NCBI GenBank assembly: GCA_015501075.1 | Contig: JADNYJ010000009.1 | Location: 186,001-250,000, forward strand | DNA from: Gymnopilus junonius | Taxonomy: Eukaryota; Basidiomycota; Agaricomycetes; Agaricales; Galerinaceae | DNA length: 64,000 nucleotides | Reading direction: 5' to 3' | Part shown: piece after piece, positions 11,521 through 25,981 of the stretch | How positions within the stretch are numbered: position 1 is the stretch's first letter | Layout of the letters: each line of letters begins with the position of its first letter | Translations under genes and position numbers: made by a program | The notes under the pieces: model-generated | Databases searched by the model: none | The model's input: the letters and a program-made list of their open reading frames with translations, nothing else | Told to the model about the DNA's origin: nothing

Positions 11521-13238
11521 TCAGAACAAAAATTTGACATTTTTGTAGAAATCTAACATCGGGTTTTCACCATTCCGTAGCCGAGTCTTGTCCAGTTCAG
11601 CATAAGTTTCCAAAAATTGGGAGTGCGAGAACACACTGGATTTCCGTTCACCGACTGGAAGTCCACTGGCCGATGCTACGCCATCGAGAGGTTTTCTCCT
11701 AGATGTTGGTTGGTAGGACGAAAAGTATTGTGAACCCAATGAAAATGACGATGCTGTTGATGTAAGAGGAGTAATACGAGCAGAAGACACTTCTTCCACT
11801 GATATTGCCGAGTTCGAAGGAGGTTGAGCTAGTGTGAATTCGTACATATCCCGTAGACGTTCAAAATCGGTAGGGAAAAAAATATCGAAATATCCTTGTT
11901 TCACAAGGAGCGTGGAGCACGGCACAGTGATGTTCTGAAATCGGGTCTGCACTACCGGGGCATTGATACCTGGTATTGTGTCTGGCAAAGAGGAAAAGTC
12001 CGACAAGAGAAGACGGTGCCGAGGGAAGTAATTTCTTAAGGTCCTCAAAAGGTTTAGAAGCCTGGTCGGAATGAACTCTGTTGCAGATAGGTTCGGTGCA
12101 AAGGGGAGGGAACGATATAGTCTCCTGAGATTCGGGGACTTTACGAGGAGGTTACGGATGGGTGGCGAGTGCTTGAGAATTGGACGTAGATTGAGAAACG
12201 ATATGATAAGCGGATCAGTGACTGGCGTGTAGATAATGTCGAAGTCACCGTTCTTATCAATGGTGACAAGTCCTTGGTATGGTTTCAAAGTGTCCAGGTC
12301 GTAGCGAACAAGGTCGTGAGCGAAGTTATCCTTAACAGAGCATTAGATTTTCAAAAAAAAAAAAAGATAACAAGCTTACAATGACTTCCATAGCAATGAA
12401 AAAGCAAGGCGCCGGTTCCGTCTGCTTCCAGTGAAATATACTCGTATGAGTGACATTCACGCATGGATGAGCTTGTTTTAATTTTTTCTTCTGCAACTTG
12501 ACTAAACTTTCACTGATCTCAATGATATTGTATCGAGTCCGCTCGTAGACTTCCGGATATTCTTCCCGTATCAAATTAAGAATATCCAATGCCAAAGTTC
12601 CGTTTCCAGCTCCGATTTCGTATATCACGAAATCCTCATATGGAAAATACTTCAGCAGATACTCCGAGACTAGGCAACGTCCAACTGCCCGACCATACCA
12701 CGGCTGCTCGAAGATTTAACGCTGATTTAAGAATCACAAAGTCCTTGAAGCACACCTTAAATAACTCTGTCGGTGTGTGCCATAGTTGACGGCCAGGACC
12801 GTTATAATCGTCTGCTCCATAATCTGCATATTTGGAGCCAACTTCCTCTTGGAATTCTGCGGAATCGCGGAGTTTTGTGAAGTCGAAGGGAGTATCATTT
12901 GCGTTAAAGATAGTCGCCTGCTTGGGAAAATATCCATAATTTGGATTGTAGAGTGAATCTTCGATGAAGTCGCGAACCAGCATCTTGACGCCGACTGGAG
13001 GTTTCGTCTCCATCTCCAATTTGTTCGCATCCACAAAGGGAAGTAAACGATGGTCCTCTGTTACAGTTCCATCGAAGGGGTTGGCATTATAATTCCATTT
13101 GTCCTTGGATTCGACAGCCTTCCTTTTTTTACCAGTAGATCTCGACCACGATGAGGAGGCAGAAAATAACCGTCGAGCGCAGTGCCGAAGGTGGGAATTC
13201 AACAAACAGTGGGTCGCAGAAGCGCCCGGAAATATCAT
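11521..13238 (-). CDS. Mitochondrial methyltransferase, NDUFAF7 / MidA family (DUF185)
   Basis: Family members are complex I assembly factors; human NDUFAF7 dimethylates an arginine of a core complex I subunit. The N-terminus, MIFPGASATHCLLNSHLRHC then ARRLFSASSSWSRS, looks like a mitochondrial presequence. The family signature VRDFIEDSLYNPNYGYF lies near 12925-12990. A glycine-rich SAM site, IYEIGAGNGTLALDIL, follows at about 12580-12630, then YNIIEISESLVKLQKKKL. The central and C-terminal parts include EFIPTRLLNLLRTLRNYFPR and LLSDFSSLPDTIPGINAPVV. The protein is about 510 aa with few introns, and the last exon of about 770 bases is unusually long for this window. The extended Ser-rich C-terminal region is fungal-specific. 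The role in complex I is by family inference. Confidence 0.87.
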
Positions 13239-13490
13239 GGGCTACGCAATTCGTAAAGCCTTTGCTTCTTTGACGACCCCCAGCGGAAGACGCAGAGCGC
13301 AGACGCGAAAAGCGAGAAGTACTAGTAGAGCTGCGACAAGTTGGCAGTTCAGTCACTGCCGCGTCTCACGTGCAACAGATGCATCTTTGGAAAGGCTCGG
13401 GGACCGGGTAGGCGTCAAAATTCAGGACTTGGACCTTCGTTCTTCTGCACTATATCTGCTTATCCTCAAGCAGAACGACCGCCTCTTGGA

Positions 13491-16400
13491 ATGGAGTCGA
13501 CTGAAAGATTGGTCCAGACATGGATGGCTACTGGTCGGGATGAGGAGATAAACGAGGTCATCTCAGGCATGATAGTGAAACTGTCTAAATCTAATCAATG
13601 GAATTAAATGTTGTCTGCGCAGATATCTCTAACGATCGCTTGTCTTTAATAAGTGTTGTCAAAGCTCTTGGAGAATACCTGACGTCAGAAGACAGCACCC
13701 TGCTTCAGAAGGGTGAGTTCGAGCGGGTCAGTCGTACTTCATTGCTGACTGACCTATTGCTGCGTTAGGTGTCGAATTTCTGGCATTAGTAGTTGGAAAG
13801 ATACCTGAAGAAAAGTGGAACCGGCAATCTGGTGCGCTTCCGTCATATTTTACTTGAGGACCTGCAGCGTTCTCAAGGACTCATAAGTCAGAGTCTTAAC
13901 AACCTTCTTCTGCGGAAAGCTGGACGACACGGTGACAATCAAACCGGCTCTCAGTGGCTTGTCTACACTTGCTACTCTATCTTCGATAACACCTTCTGAA
14001 GTTACAACTATTGTTGAAGCGTGCGTTTGCTCTGGAGGAATGATCTTTCATCGACTGAGGCTTCTCGCAGACTTATCCAGCATGTCAAGATGAAGTCAAT
14101 CGTACAGGACGTGCGATTTAAGGTGTTCTCTGTCATAGACTCCTTCATGGCCTTTCATCGTGATGGTGAGTTATTTCAGACCGATCACCCTTCATTTCTT
14201 CTGAGCAAGATGTCCTCGCCAGTCTTAAAGTCGATGGGGAAGAAATTTCTGGATGGATATATAAGTCTCGCAGAAGGCGAAAAGGACCCGAGAAATCTAA
14301 TTGTAGCATTCGCTATAGCTCGAGTTATCTTGATAGAGTTTGATATACACGAACGTGTCGAGGTAATTGCTTTGTATTTCTATTTATTTAGTGCTGATCC
14401 TGCTCCAGTCAATGTTCAATATCCTCTTTTGTTATTTCCCTATCACTTTCCGACCACCACCGAATGACCGGTATGGAATCAGCACTGACGATTTGAGAAA
14501 GGCATTAAGGTGAGGGACAATATTATCATCTCAGCCTTGATTTTTAATTGGCCCATTGGCCCACAGAAATTGCTTAAATGCGACACCAGCTTTTGGTCCT
14601 TTGGCGATTCCAGTTTTCCTGGAGAAGATTTCCGCTGGTTCTCGTGCTACAAAGGTAGTACACGGCCTCGCAATTTTATAGGAGTCATTAAACATCATCA
14701 CCAGAAAGACGCTTTACAAACACTTGGAACCTGCCTTCCAGTATATGGGTCGGCATTGGCCCGCGTATCCGCTCGTAAATTGTGGAATGCACTGAAATTA
14801 GAAGTAATCCTATCAATTTCGACGATAAGAGTTATGACTGAGTAGTATCCCACCTAGATTTTCCAGCCAGTTGACCAAGAGACGGAAGAAGAGGCCCTGA
14901 AGGCAACCCAGATTTTAGTGAAGACTATCTATGCCGATGAAGAGGCCGCAGTAGAATTCAATGAAGATATTCAGGGGCTGGCGAGAAATGTTTGCGAGGA
15001 ATGCCTTCAAATTTTGAAGGAACCTGAAAAGAGTCAGGCAAAGCCTGCTACAAAGATTCTTGGTGCCTTCATGCTGACTACTCGTGTGTTATTAACTTGT
15101 CCATATTATATTGTTCATCTCACGGCGTGATACTAGCATCGGTTGCAAAGTATACTATATCTCAAACGATCCCACATTTAGTCCAACTTTTTCACAATCC
15201 GGACGAGGCTTCTACCAGAACCCCCACTCTTTTCTTGCTTTCTGAATTAATAATCGCCGCAAGACATTCGGCAACGAAGTCTTCATCTTCTGGAATTGAT
15301 CCTCCCCTTTCGCCATTTAAAGATGATGTGTTAGGTGTCTTGACCACAGGCCTTAAATTATCGGGCTCACGTTTGGCCGCCTTGTCGGGTTTAACTGCCA
15401 TGGTCTCCACACCGCATCTGTTCTCAGACGAAGAACTTGGATTCATTGTACACCATGTCAATGAAATATTAGAAGATGACGAAGAGGGTTTCTTTGATGA
15501 AAGGTAGACCAAAACCGCATGTCTTGCTGGAATTACTGACTTGGTCATTATATGATATTATAGTGACACCACCATTCTAGGGTTACTAACGACAATCAGT
15601 GAAATTGCTCCGCGTCACGTCTCCGAACAAGTATTACCAAGTCTTTTCAGCTTGCTAACTGACAGTCCTCCTACACGGGAAGATGTTGCTGGACGCCAAA
15701 AACACTGGAGAGTTCTTTCGACACTTTCAAAACTTTGTATACAAGCGGAACTTTTTGAAAATTTGGTCATTCGCTTGACAACAAAGCTAGATATAATATG
15801 TTTCCCGTCTCCGCAACGCTTGGTGATCGTTTCTGCTGACCCAGAACCCTCTGCGGCATACGTGCACGTGATCCTGAAGACACTGGCACAAGCTCTAGAG
15901 ATCAAATCTAAGAAGAGACACCCGGATATCCCTAAGTACCTCGATCACCTCGTTCCCCATCTGTTCAATATCTTTGTCGCATTGGCATTTCGTTCAGACA
16001 AACAACCTGTCGGTGCTAGCGAAGAGCGCCTAATACAGGTTGCAGGCCAAATTATAAATCTTGTAGTGCAATCAACTCCTCTCCAGTAAGCCTACTTGTT
16101 TAAATTTTGGGATTCAGTTGAAAAATAGTTCGATCTTTCCTGCGCATAGGAGGCAACAGTCTTACTCGATTTCCCTGTCGAAGGCGTTATTGAATGGGGA
16201 TGTGACAGATATCGCTCAGGGTTTCCAAAAAATAGACAAAGCTAGTCGACTATCTATCTTCACCGTGGCGTATCCGTTTTTATTGTCTGATTCCAAGCAG
16301 CATCTGATTTTTAATGGGTAGGGATCAAGCCCCTCTGCTCAGAGAAACCTTGTTGCATTATTATCGTCGGCAGTTATTGCTTTGCGACCAGAGGTCTACT

Positions 16401-17767
16401 CGTTTTGTTGAATCAGTTTCCGTTTGCCTGACAGCCCGGTCTTCAGGTCCGCCTGCCAATCGAAGATATTATTGGATTCTTAGATATGCTTCTCGAGTGG
16501 GCTCTTGGTCAAGCCGATAATGACTTACAAAGGCTTTCTGTATTTCATATACTTTCATCAATACTGAACAGACGAGCCGACGGTGAGAACGTTCTTGGGT
16601 TTGGTGCTGAATCAGAAATTCAAAATTCACATTGTTGCAGAATTGTCATCGTTCATAAGCAGCAAGCTCAATAGATACTGGTGGGATGAGATTGCTAGTC
16701 AGGACGTTCCCTTGTCTAGACGTAGGTTAGCAATAATATCTTGGATATGGGTGAGTGGATTTTCTGTCGATAATTAAAATTTTCCTCAACATTGGTTGTC
16801 TTCGTCAGATAACCAAAGCGTTGCTTGTGCGCAAGCACGCCCAGGCCATTGCATTTGCCGAACGGCTATATGGGGCTTTTGGAGACGAAACCATAGGATG
16901 GGAAGCTGCGAAAGCAGTTGGAGCCATTCCATCAGCGGACTCCATCTTGACAAAAGCAAATCATGCAGAAGTCAAAGTCCTATATGTGCAGAGATATGTT
17001 GGGGCAGTGCTACCTCGTATCATTGCCCTTTCCAAGGATAGCAGTGGTTCGTCAATTCACCTAGATAGGACGTTTCCGTTCCATGTAACAGGTATTTTAG
17101 ATTCTACTAGACAAATGGCGTCCATCGTGGCGCTGACGTCGTTGATTAAGTCCATACCAAGGGCGGCATATGGGCATGAAATGCCTGTCGTACGTCCATT
17201 CCCAAGTTAACACATGATATTAAGCTGAAGCATTCTTTGCAGCTCATTCCTCTTCTGTTGCGGGGCCTCGAATTCCCTGATCAGGAAATCAGGGGCAACA
17301 TCATCGACACTTTCCTTGCTGCCGCGGAAGGCGAATCTCCCGATCACAGCCTAGTTTCGGAGCATAGCGTCACACTAGTAAATTCTATGCTGAAGAATTG
17401 CACGGTTACAGAGACATCCTTGACGGTATAAATTGTCTTCAGAAGTTGAACCGTTAAGATGTTAACAAATCTACGTAGAGGGTGCGGATATCTGCCTTGC
17501 GTTACCTTGCTGTCCTACCCAAAATTATACGATATGATATCCTTCATCCATATAAAGCGAGCGTTCTGCGGGAGTTGGCTGGCGTTCTCGATGACCCCAA
17601 GCGGTCAGTCCGCAAGGAGGCAGTAGATGCCAGGTGCGTATAACTTGCTTCCTCCATTTTGCTAACTGATAACTCAATGATAATCAGGACAAACTGGTAA
17701 GACTCTACCTTTTTTAAGTTGTCATCGAATGCTAATATACTTCAGGTTCAAATACAAGGGTAGTTAG
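13491..17767 (+). CDS. MMS19: MMS19, cytosolic iron-sulfur targeting / DNA repair and transcription HEAT-repeat protein
   Basis: MMS19 is the adaptor of the cytosolic iron-sulfur assembly targeting complex that delivers clusters to DNA polymerases, helicases and primase. The start MESTERLVQTWMATGRDEEI is followed by SVVKALGEYLTSEDSTLLQK. A highly typical stretch, FFCGKLDDTVTIKPALSGLS then TLATLSSITPSE, spans about 13910-14005. The middle is made of degenerate HEAT repeats. The C-terminal anchor region reads LAGVLDDPKRSVRKEAVDAR then TNWFKYKGS, with the stop at 17765-17767, matching the conserved end of the family. The gene has at least 18 exons. One is a 9-nt micro-exon at 17688-17696, needed to keep the conserved NW pair. 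The protein is about 1,050 aa, the usual size. Confidence 0.9.
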
Positions 17768-17936
17768 ATCGTTTTAGTAGATTGGTTATTGGGTATTGAA
17801 TGTTATCTTTCTACTTCGTACCCCTGCATGTGTATAGGAGATGTACAGAATCATGGACTAATAAGTCAATATGTTATAAAGATGATGCACGCTTAATTCC
17901 GCTTCAAAGAAAAGGGAGCTCGTGAGTCAAATTAGC

Positions 17937-19352
17937 TCACCGTGCCATGATGGCTTGGGTCTTCTGAGCTGCTTCTGCCAGCGCTATCTCAAAGGCGCGA
18001 AGATGCTCTTCCACTATTGTCCTTCCATCCACTCGTTTTGCAGTCTGTCGGCCATGAGAAGGAGGAGTTTGGGGAACGTCTACAGGGTCTGCGTCGTTAA
18101 GACCCGACTCCCATCTCTCGATCTTTATCCGGCTGCGCTCAGCACTGTCCCAATCTGTTCGCCAACCACCAAGTTTGTTTTTCAAAGCACGTATCTTCCT
18201 TCCAGCTTCAGCAGTCGCCGCTCCATTGACTTGAGCATGTTCTGAAATGGTAGTCAACGAGGACACGAGAGACGTGGTGAAAGAACGGAGATGAGTGAGT
18301 TGAGCTACAGTGGTCGCTGGCGTCGGTGGTCCATTGACTGAAGGCGCCGGTAGGAAAGAGTCTTTAATTGGTGATGTAGCGGGTTCTGATTCCTCTTCGT
18401 CATCGCCCAAACGGTGTCTGTCAGGGTCTAATTCCCAGTCTGATGCATGAGAATGAGAACGACGACGCAATATTGATGATCTTGGTTCCTCTTCTACGGC
18501 ATCTAGGAATCTGACATCTGTCCTCAAGGGCTCGGGTCTTGAAGATTTGTCAGACAAATTATCTATCTCTGGCAATTCTTCCAGTTGACCAAGGATGTCA
18601 CTCCCACCAACTTCCCCAGCAATTTTTCTAAGCTCCCTTTCATACTCCTGTAGCTCCCGAACATGCCCTTCCCTGTCTCTAACACTCATATTTATTCGTC
18701 GTATAACGTCTGATGCGAGTTTTTCTAGAGAAGGTTGTTGAGGGGCGGAAGAACCTGGATCGACGTCGACCCTCCGTAAATGATTAAGGAATTTATCCGT
18801 TGATTCGAGATCTTGGGCAAGAACTTCCATGGCATCTTGCTCAGGCTTCTTTTGAGGTGTCTTCTTTCTCGAAATGGTCGGACTATTGAATACAGGATCA
18901 AATTCATGCTCATTCGGCGCTTCATCCGCTTCAGACGGAAGATCGTGAAAAGACGCGTCACTTGCAGATATCGCGAGCTCTGAAGCGAAGGTCGGAGCAT
19001 CCGTTTCTAAGACTTCAATGTCCACCCCGTTGAGTTGGTCATGTTGAGTGGGCACTTCATCTATACCTTCAGCACCTTCATCGAATTCAATGCCGAACTC
19101 TTCCGCCAGTAATTTGGAGCCTGCACTTGGTTCGGGCATTAATGCCACTGCAAGTTCGTGTGCAAGTGAATGATGCCTCCCATTAGCAGCCTCCTCATCG
19201 ATGACATGCCCTAGATTTGAGGGTCCACGAAGAGAAGCTGTTGAACGACGGGCACTAAGGTTTTGCCGCGATGGAGATTTTCTCGAAGAGGAAGGAGCTA
19301 GAAAGTGAGAATTTGTCGCGTAAATATCGTCGTCCGCATCGTAATGAGGCAT
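17937..19352 (-). CDS. Conserved-looking acidic protein of unknown function
   Basis: I do not recognise this gene. It is one uninterrupted ORF of 471 codons, unusual among the intron-rich neighbours. The N-terminal third is Ser/Arg-rich and then very acidic (EEFGIEFDEGAEGIDEVPTQ). A helical stretch follows with coiled-coil character, MEVLAQDLESTDKFLNHLRR and REGHVRELQEYERELRKIAG. A Pro/Ser-rich linker leads to a second helical part, LTHLRSFTTSLVSSLTTISE and IRALKNKLGGWRTDWDSAER. The end is EEHLRAFEIALAEAAQKTQA then IMAR. Such architecture would suit a cytoskeletal or spindle-associated adaptor, but this is only a guess. It is reported as real because of length, codon-like composition and absence of an alternative on the other strand. 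It converges on MMS19, 170 bp apart. Confidence 0.75.
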   Translation of the reverse strand: MPHYDADDDIYATNSHFLAPSSSRKSPSRQNLSARRSTASLRGPSNLGHVIDEEAANGRHHSLAHELAVALMPEPSAGSKLLAEEFGIEFDEGAEGIDEVPTQHDQLNGVDIEVLETDAPTFASELAISASDASFHDLPSEADEAPNEHEFDPVFNSPTISRKKTPQKKPEQDAMEVLAQDLESTDKFLNHLRRVDVDPGSSAPQQPSLEKLASDVIRRINMSVRDREGHVRELQEYERELRKIAGEVGGSDILGQLEELPEIDNLSDKSSRPEPLRTDVRFLDAVEEEPRSSILRRRSHSHASDWELDPDRHRLGDDEEESEPATSPIKDSFLPAPSVNGPPTPATTVAQLTHLRSFTTSLVSSLTTISEHAQVNGAATAEAGRKIRALKNKLGGWRTDWDSAERSRIKIERWESGLNDADPVDVPQTPPSHGRQTAKRVDGRTIVEEHLRAFEIALAEAAQKTQAIMAR

Positions 19353-19808
19353 GAAGTCAGATCCAGAGGTATGTGGTATAGGGGAAAATGAAAGTCGAAA
19401 GGCTTCCGTTGTCGTGGTATCGCGTCTAGTATGTACCTTTACCGTTACGTAATATCAAGTCACAAGCTTGAATGAACGCGATATCATCCACTAGGCAATG
19501 ATTAGAGATGTAAAATATATAGCCTAGTCTGATAAGTCTGTAGTCCTAGGTATCGATTTCTTCCAAGATTTTGGAAAGGGTTGAGAACTTGAGATGAGAT
19601 GAGCTCCTATTTAAAAAGTAACTGCCCTTCATTCAAGTGGGTCAAGCTTGCTAGGGCGTCTACGCAAAATACAGCGGAGTTTGAAATAACTTGACCCTCG
19701 ACAGCCAAGTCGACAATCAAGTAGCACTGTGAGGTAGGTGGTTCTCCAGGCTGATAAAGAGATCATCGTATTAACTTTTGTCTTTGAAGTTTATACATTT
19801 CAAGAGCT
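19353..19808. promoter_or_regulatory. Divergent intergenic region upstream of PRP40 and the unknown acidic-protein gene
   Basis: This 456-bp gap lies between two divergent starts and must hold both promoters. I see no ORF, repeat or recognisable motif beyond general AT-richness. Confidence 0.45.
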
Positions 19809-22800
19809 ATGAATATCTGGGTATGTCCTCTTGGCAGCTTAGCACCTCGTCTGATAACTCATATGCCACTAGACCGAGCATCGCAATCCAGAGGGTCGCA
19901 CGTATTGGTTCAATACAGGGACTAAGCAAAGTGTTTGGGAAAAGCCTGACGGTATGTGGTTGTCCTCCATGATTCGATTATGACGTTGACGATCAAGGAT
20001 GCAGAGTTGAAAACACCATTTGAGGTATACTTTTTCTCCAGCGTTGCTTGCTGGAAGCTTTGATGCACTTTGTTCCCTTCAGCGCGCCCTTAACCAAACA
20101 AAATGGAAAGAGTATTTTTCGGGTGGTCGAAAGTACTACTACAACGTGAGTTCATAAAATCATTAATCGAGAATCCTGCTGATCCTTGTACAACAGACCG
20201 AGACGAAAGAGTCAAAATGGGATATGCCTGACGAGCTGCTTCTCGTCCTCGAGAAGGTGGAAAAGGAGTCTCAACCTCAACCACCTGCGTGAGTTATCTT
20301 TATTCCTGTTGTTGGCACTGTTTTGTAACAATATACCGCAGAAAACCTCTAGCGGTGGCGGCTCCTGGATTTACTCCAGTCAAAGGAGCAACTCAAGGTG
20401 GACTCACTCCCGCGGGAGGTGCTGAAACATCCTCATTCTCATCTACTTCCCAGCCTAATCAACAAAATGGAACAAGTCTTGCTGTTGGTGCCCATACGGG
20501 GGCGCTTCCATTGGCAGCGAATAGCGTTCTACCAGCTCGACCGACTTTGCCCGACGACCCAGTGATTCCGCATAATGGATTTGCGACTATTGAGGAAGGA
20601 GAGAAGGCTTTCACCCATTTGCTGAGGAAAGCTGGTGTAGACGCAAATTGGACATGGGACCAGACGATGCGTGCTATTATCACTGATCCGTTGTACAAAG
20701 CCCTCAATACTCTTGCCGAGAAGAAGGCCTGCTGGGAAAAGGTCGGTCTCTGTATCTTCGCCTATTGAAGTGTTACTCACCGATCTCGTAGTACACAACC
20801 AACCTCAAACTCAAGGAGCAGGAGGAAAGGGAGGCGAGACTGTCCAAGTTGCGTCCTGCTATCCGAAATATGCTGAAAGGAAACCCCAATGTTTTCCATT
20901 ATACCACTTTCCGGACCGCAGACAAGCTTTTTTCGCAGCATCCTATTTGGCAGCAGGCCAGGATTGAATCAGAACGCAGGCTTATCTTTGAAGAGTACGT
21001 CACTGAACTGAAGGAGCGGGAAGTGGTATGTTGTTTTTCCATTTTTCGCTTTTTGACATTATCTTAATTTCAACTATTTAGAACGAGACCCGCGCAGCTC
21101 GAACGCGTAGTATCTCCAAAGTCGTCAATCTTTTCAAAGAACTTGGCGTTGATGTTGTCACGCGCTGGCGACAAGCCCATGAAATGCTCACTGAATCTGA
21201 AGAATGGCGTTCAGACCCGGAATTACGCAAGCTTCCTACTCTTGATATCCTTCTTGCATTTGAAGACTACAGCCGGGTCAGAGAGCGAGAATATGAAGAA
21301 CAGATGAGAAGAGCCCAGGTCGAAAAGACCAGGAAGGAGCGCAAAGCTCGTGAAGCTTTCAAGGCGTGTAGTCATTCTTGTTGTCAAGCTGCCTCCACTA
21401 ATTTAGTTTCCGTACCGTAGGGCCTCCTCGAGGAACTCACCCAATCAGGCATTTTGAAAGCACGCACGAAGTGGAAGCAAATTTATCCCCTCTTCAAAGA
21501 TGACAATAGGTATTTGGATATGCTGGGCTACCCTGGCTCTAATCCTCTTGAGCTTTTCTGGGATGCGGTCGATGTATTGGATCAAAAGCTTGACGCAAAG
21601 GTCGTTATTGTCGAAGACGCCATCAAGAGGCACAATGCAAGGATTGGCGACAACAAGGAGAAATCCGAAGACAAGATGGACGTGACAGAAGCACCTTTCG
21701 CTGTGACTTCTGAGACTACTGTGGAACAGTTTTCCGCTGTCGTCAGTAGCGAGGCCGATGCGTCTGTTAAAGCTTTGTCTGATGAACACCTGGAGCTTGT
21801 TTTCAAGACGGTTTGTGAAGCATATCTTTAGTCCACATATTGTGCCTGAATAGTTTTTTCAGCTCCGTGACGCAGCTGTCAAGAAAGAAGCAGACGAAAA
21901 GAGAAGGTATGAGCGAAAGCAGCGACATTTGCAAGATGACCTGCGCTATGCAATGAAGAAGCTGCCGGAACCGATTGATATCACGCTCAAATACGAAGAC
22001 GTATGCTGGCCTCTCTTTGCTATGAATCCATGACTAACTTTACGGCAGGTTGTACCTTTGATTGAAAGTCTTCCAGAGTACAAGGCTTTGGAAGACGACG
22101 ATGGCAGACGAGCTGCTTTTGCAAAATTTGTCAAGAGGCAGAAGGTAAGATGATCCTGTATTAAAATATTAAAATATATTAATGCGAACGCCAGGAAAGA
22201 ATGCGTGAAACCGCTTCCGACGACGGTGGTTCTACGACAAGCCGCAAGCGCAAGGAACCTGGTCGTGATCGTGATGACGAACATCGGGAGAGGGACAAAG
22301 ACCGTGACCGGGAAAGGGATAGGGATCGTGGAGGAGACAGAGAGAAGCGCGACCGAGATTCGCACCGCGACAGGGAGAGGGAGAGGGGAAAGGATTATGA
22401 AAGAAGCAGAAGTTCGCGACACCACCACCGGTACGACGAGTACGACGAGCATCGGCATTCTAAGGACTATGGGCGTGAAAGGGACAAGAAGGACGAGAAG
22501 GACCGCGATGGGTATAGGTCTTCCAAGTACCACCGTGATGGTGACAAGGAGGAGAGAAAGAAGGACAGGGAGAGGAAAGAGCGGGGATCGAGCCACGGGA
22601 GGGACTGGGAGGATGGCGGCAAGGGAACTGACAGAGAACGGAGTGCCTCGGTTTTGAAAGAGGATAGCCAGAAACGTGAACACGAAGACAAGGGCTATAA
22701 TGAACGTGCTGAGAAGGTATGTTGAAAAAAGAAATCGACTGCTGTGTATTCTGACCATTTTCTGCAGAGGGCTCGTTATGATCGCGAGGGAAGTGCTGAG

Positions 22801-22866
22801 CAAATGGACACTGACAAGAGGCAGACCTCTGCAAGGGCTGAGACACCAGAGGAAGGAGAAATATGA
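19809..22866 (+). CDS. PRP40: Pre-mRNA-processing factor PRP40 (U1 snRNP, WW-FF protein)
   Basis: PRP40 belongs to the U1 snRNP and bridges the 5' splice site and branch point through WW and FF domains. The first coding exon is only 12 nt (MNIW, 19809-19820), matching the start of yeast Prp40. Exon 2 completes WW1: [20 protein letters not shown] then VWEKPD. WW2 is [20 protein letters not shown] then KWDMPDEL. After a Pro/Gly/Ala linker come several FF domains: [79 protein letters not shown] and [20 protein letters not shown]. The C-terminal 190 residues are an extreme Arg/Asp/Glu/Lys-rich RD region, as in metazoan PRPF40 and longer than in yeast. The protein ends AETPEEGEI. Its end is 57 bp from the converging bL21m gene. 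Confidence 0.94.
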
Positions 22867-22923
22867 GGTGGTCTTATTCCAGGAATAATAATTACGGTAG
22901 TACAAAAAAAAGTGGACGAAATG

Positions 22924-23413
22924 CTATGACGATGCTGGAATTTCAATACTGCCTATCCTCAGACGAGTGTAGGGCTGCTTGTGCTGTATGGTCTTTTTGT
23001 AGCCCTTTCTCCTCTTCTTTTTGAAGATGTACTCCATCTGGCCCTTGGTGTGTTCCACGACGGTGGCTTCGACCTTGACTTTGGTGGGAGGGATGACGGG
23101 GTTCCCACGGAGGGTGTACTCGCGGGAGCCGAGCTCGTGAATTTCGTCAAGGACGAGGACATCACCGACATTTACGTCGCGGAGACGGGGGACGGTGAGG
23201 ATGTCGCGGGGAGTGAGGATGTATTTTGTGCCGGCAAAGGAGGCGACGACATATTGGGAGGGCTGCGAGCGGATGAGCTGGAGGGCAGAGGCGGCTGAGG
23301 CTGGGGCGGTGTGGAGGGCGCGAGAGGCGAGGCGCAGAGGGGCTGCTGGGGGATGAGCAGAGATCACTGATCCAACGCTGCGACTTACCACACGCCCTGA
23401 GGAAACTGGCCAT
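22924..23413 (-). CDS. MRPL21: Mitochondrial ribosomal protein bL21m
   Basis: This is a component of the large mitochondrial ribosomal subunit. Exon 1 encodes MASFLRAC and is joined across a 46-bp intron to AAPLRLASRALHTAPASAAS, together a good mitochondrial presequence. The L21 domain follows: QYVVASFAGTKYILTPRDIL, VPRLRDVNVGDVLVLDEIHE, LRGNPVIPPTKVKVEATVVE and the family end FKKKRRKGYKKTIQHKQPYT. The total length of about 150 aa is normal. It shares a 142-bp divergent promoter with the ATP synthase alpha gene, another mitochondrial protein. Confidence 0.93.
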
Positions 23414-23555
23414 GACTGAGGACGGTGTGGGGGAGAATGCTTGGGAAAAAGAGATTGGAGCTCCGCCCGAATGTTCCGAGTAGCGCCGAGTTTGTTTTGT
23501 GGTGACCGAAAACTTCCCTGCTCACCTCATACCCTATCCTATCCACCTCTCCCCC
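23414..23555. promoter_or_regulatory. Compact bidirectional promoter of MRPL21 and ATP1
   Basis: Only 142 bp separate the start codons of these two divergent nuclear genes for mitochondrial proteins. The ATP1-proximal 40 bases are strongly pyrimidine-rich (acctctccccc just before the ATG), as in highly expressed fungal genes. No TATA box is evident. Confidence 0.6.
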
Positions 23556-25720
<2,165 letters not shown>

Positions 25721-25981
25721 AAGTAGACTTTGAGCACATAGACCTCGGTTGTTCGTGACATTTCGAGACCCAAAATCAATACTTAGTATTCTTTTTCTAT
25801 TCTCAATATCTATGCCTTTGGAAAGTTGGTCCCGTGTCTGTTCCGTCCTTTGCAATTGCGGCCGATCTAATCTAATCTTGTATCCCGTGTATATTCCGTT
25901 TGACGCGATGGGATACCAAATTTTTGAACCATTGCCTCTTTGCTCATACACTTTTGTTGTCCCCTTGAGAATCTCAAAGAA

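Noticed and set aside
21946..22905. 319-codon ORF antisense to the end of PRP40
   Set aside because: It is the mirror of the Arg/Asp/Glu-rich PRP40 tail. Its Val/Leu/Pro/Ser-rich sequence is what such codons give on the other strand.
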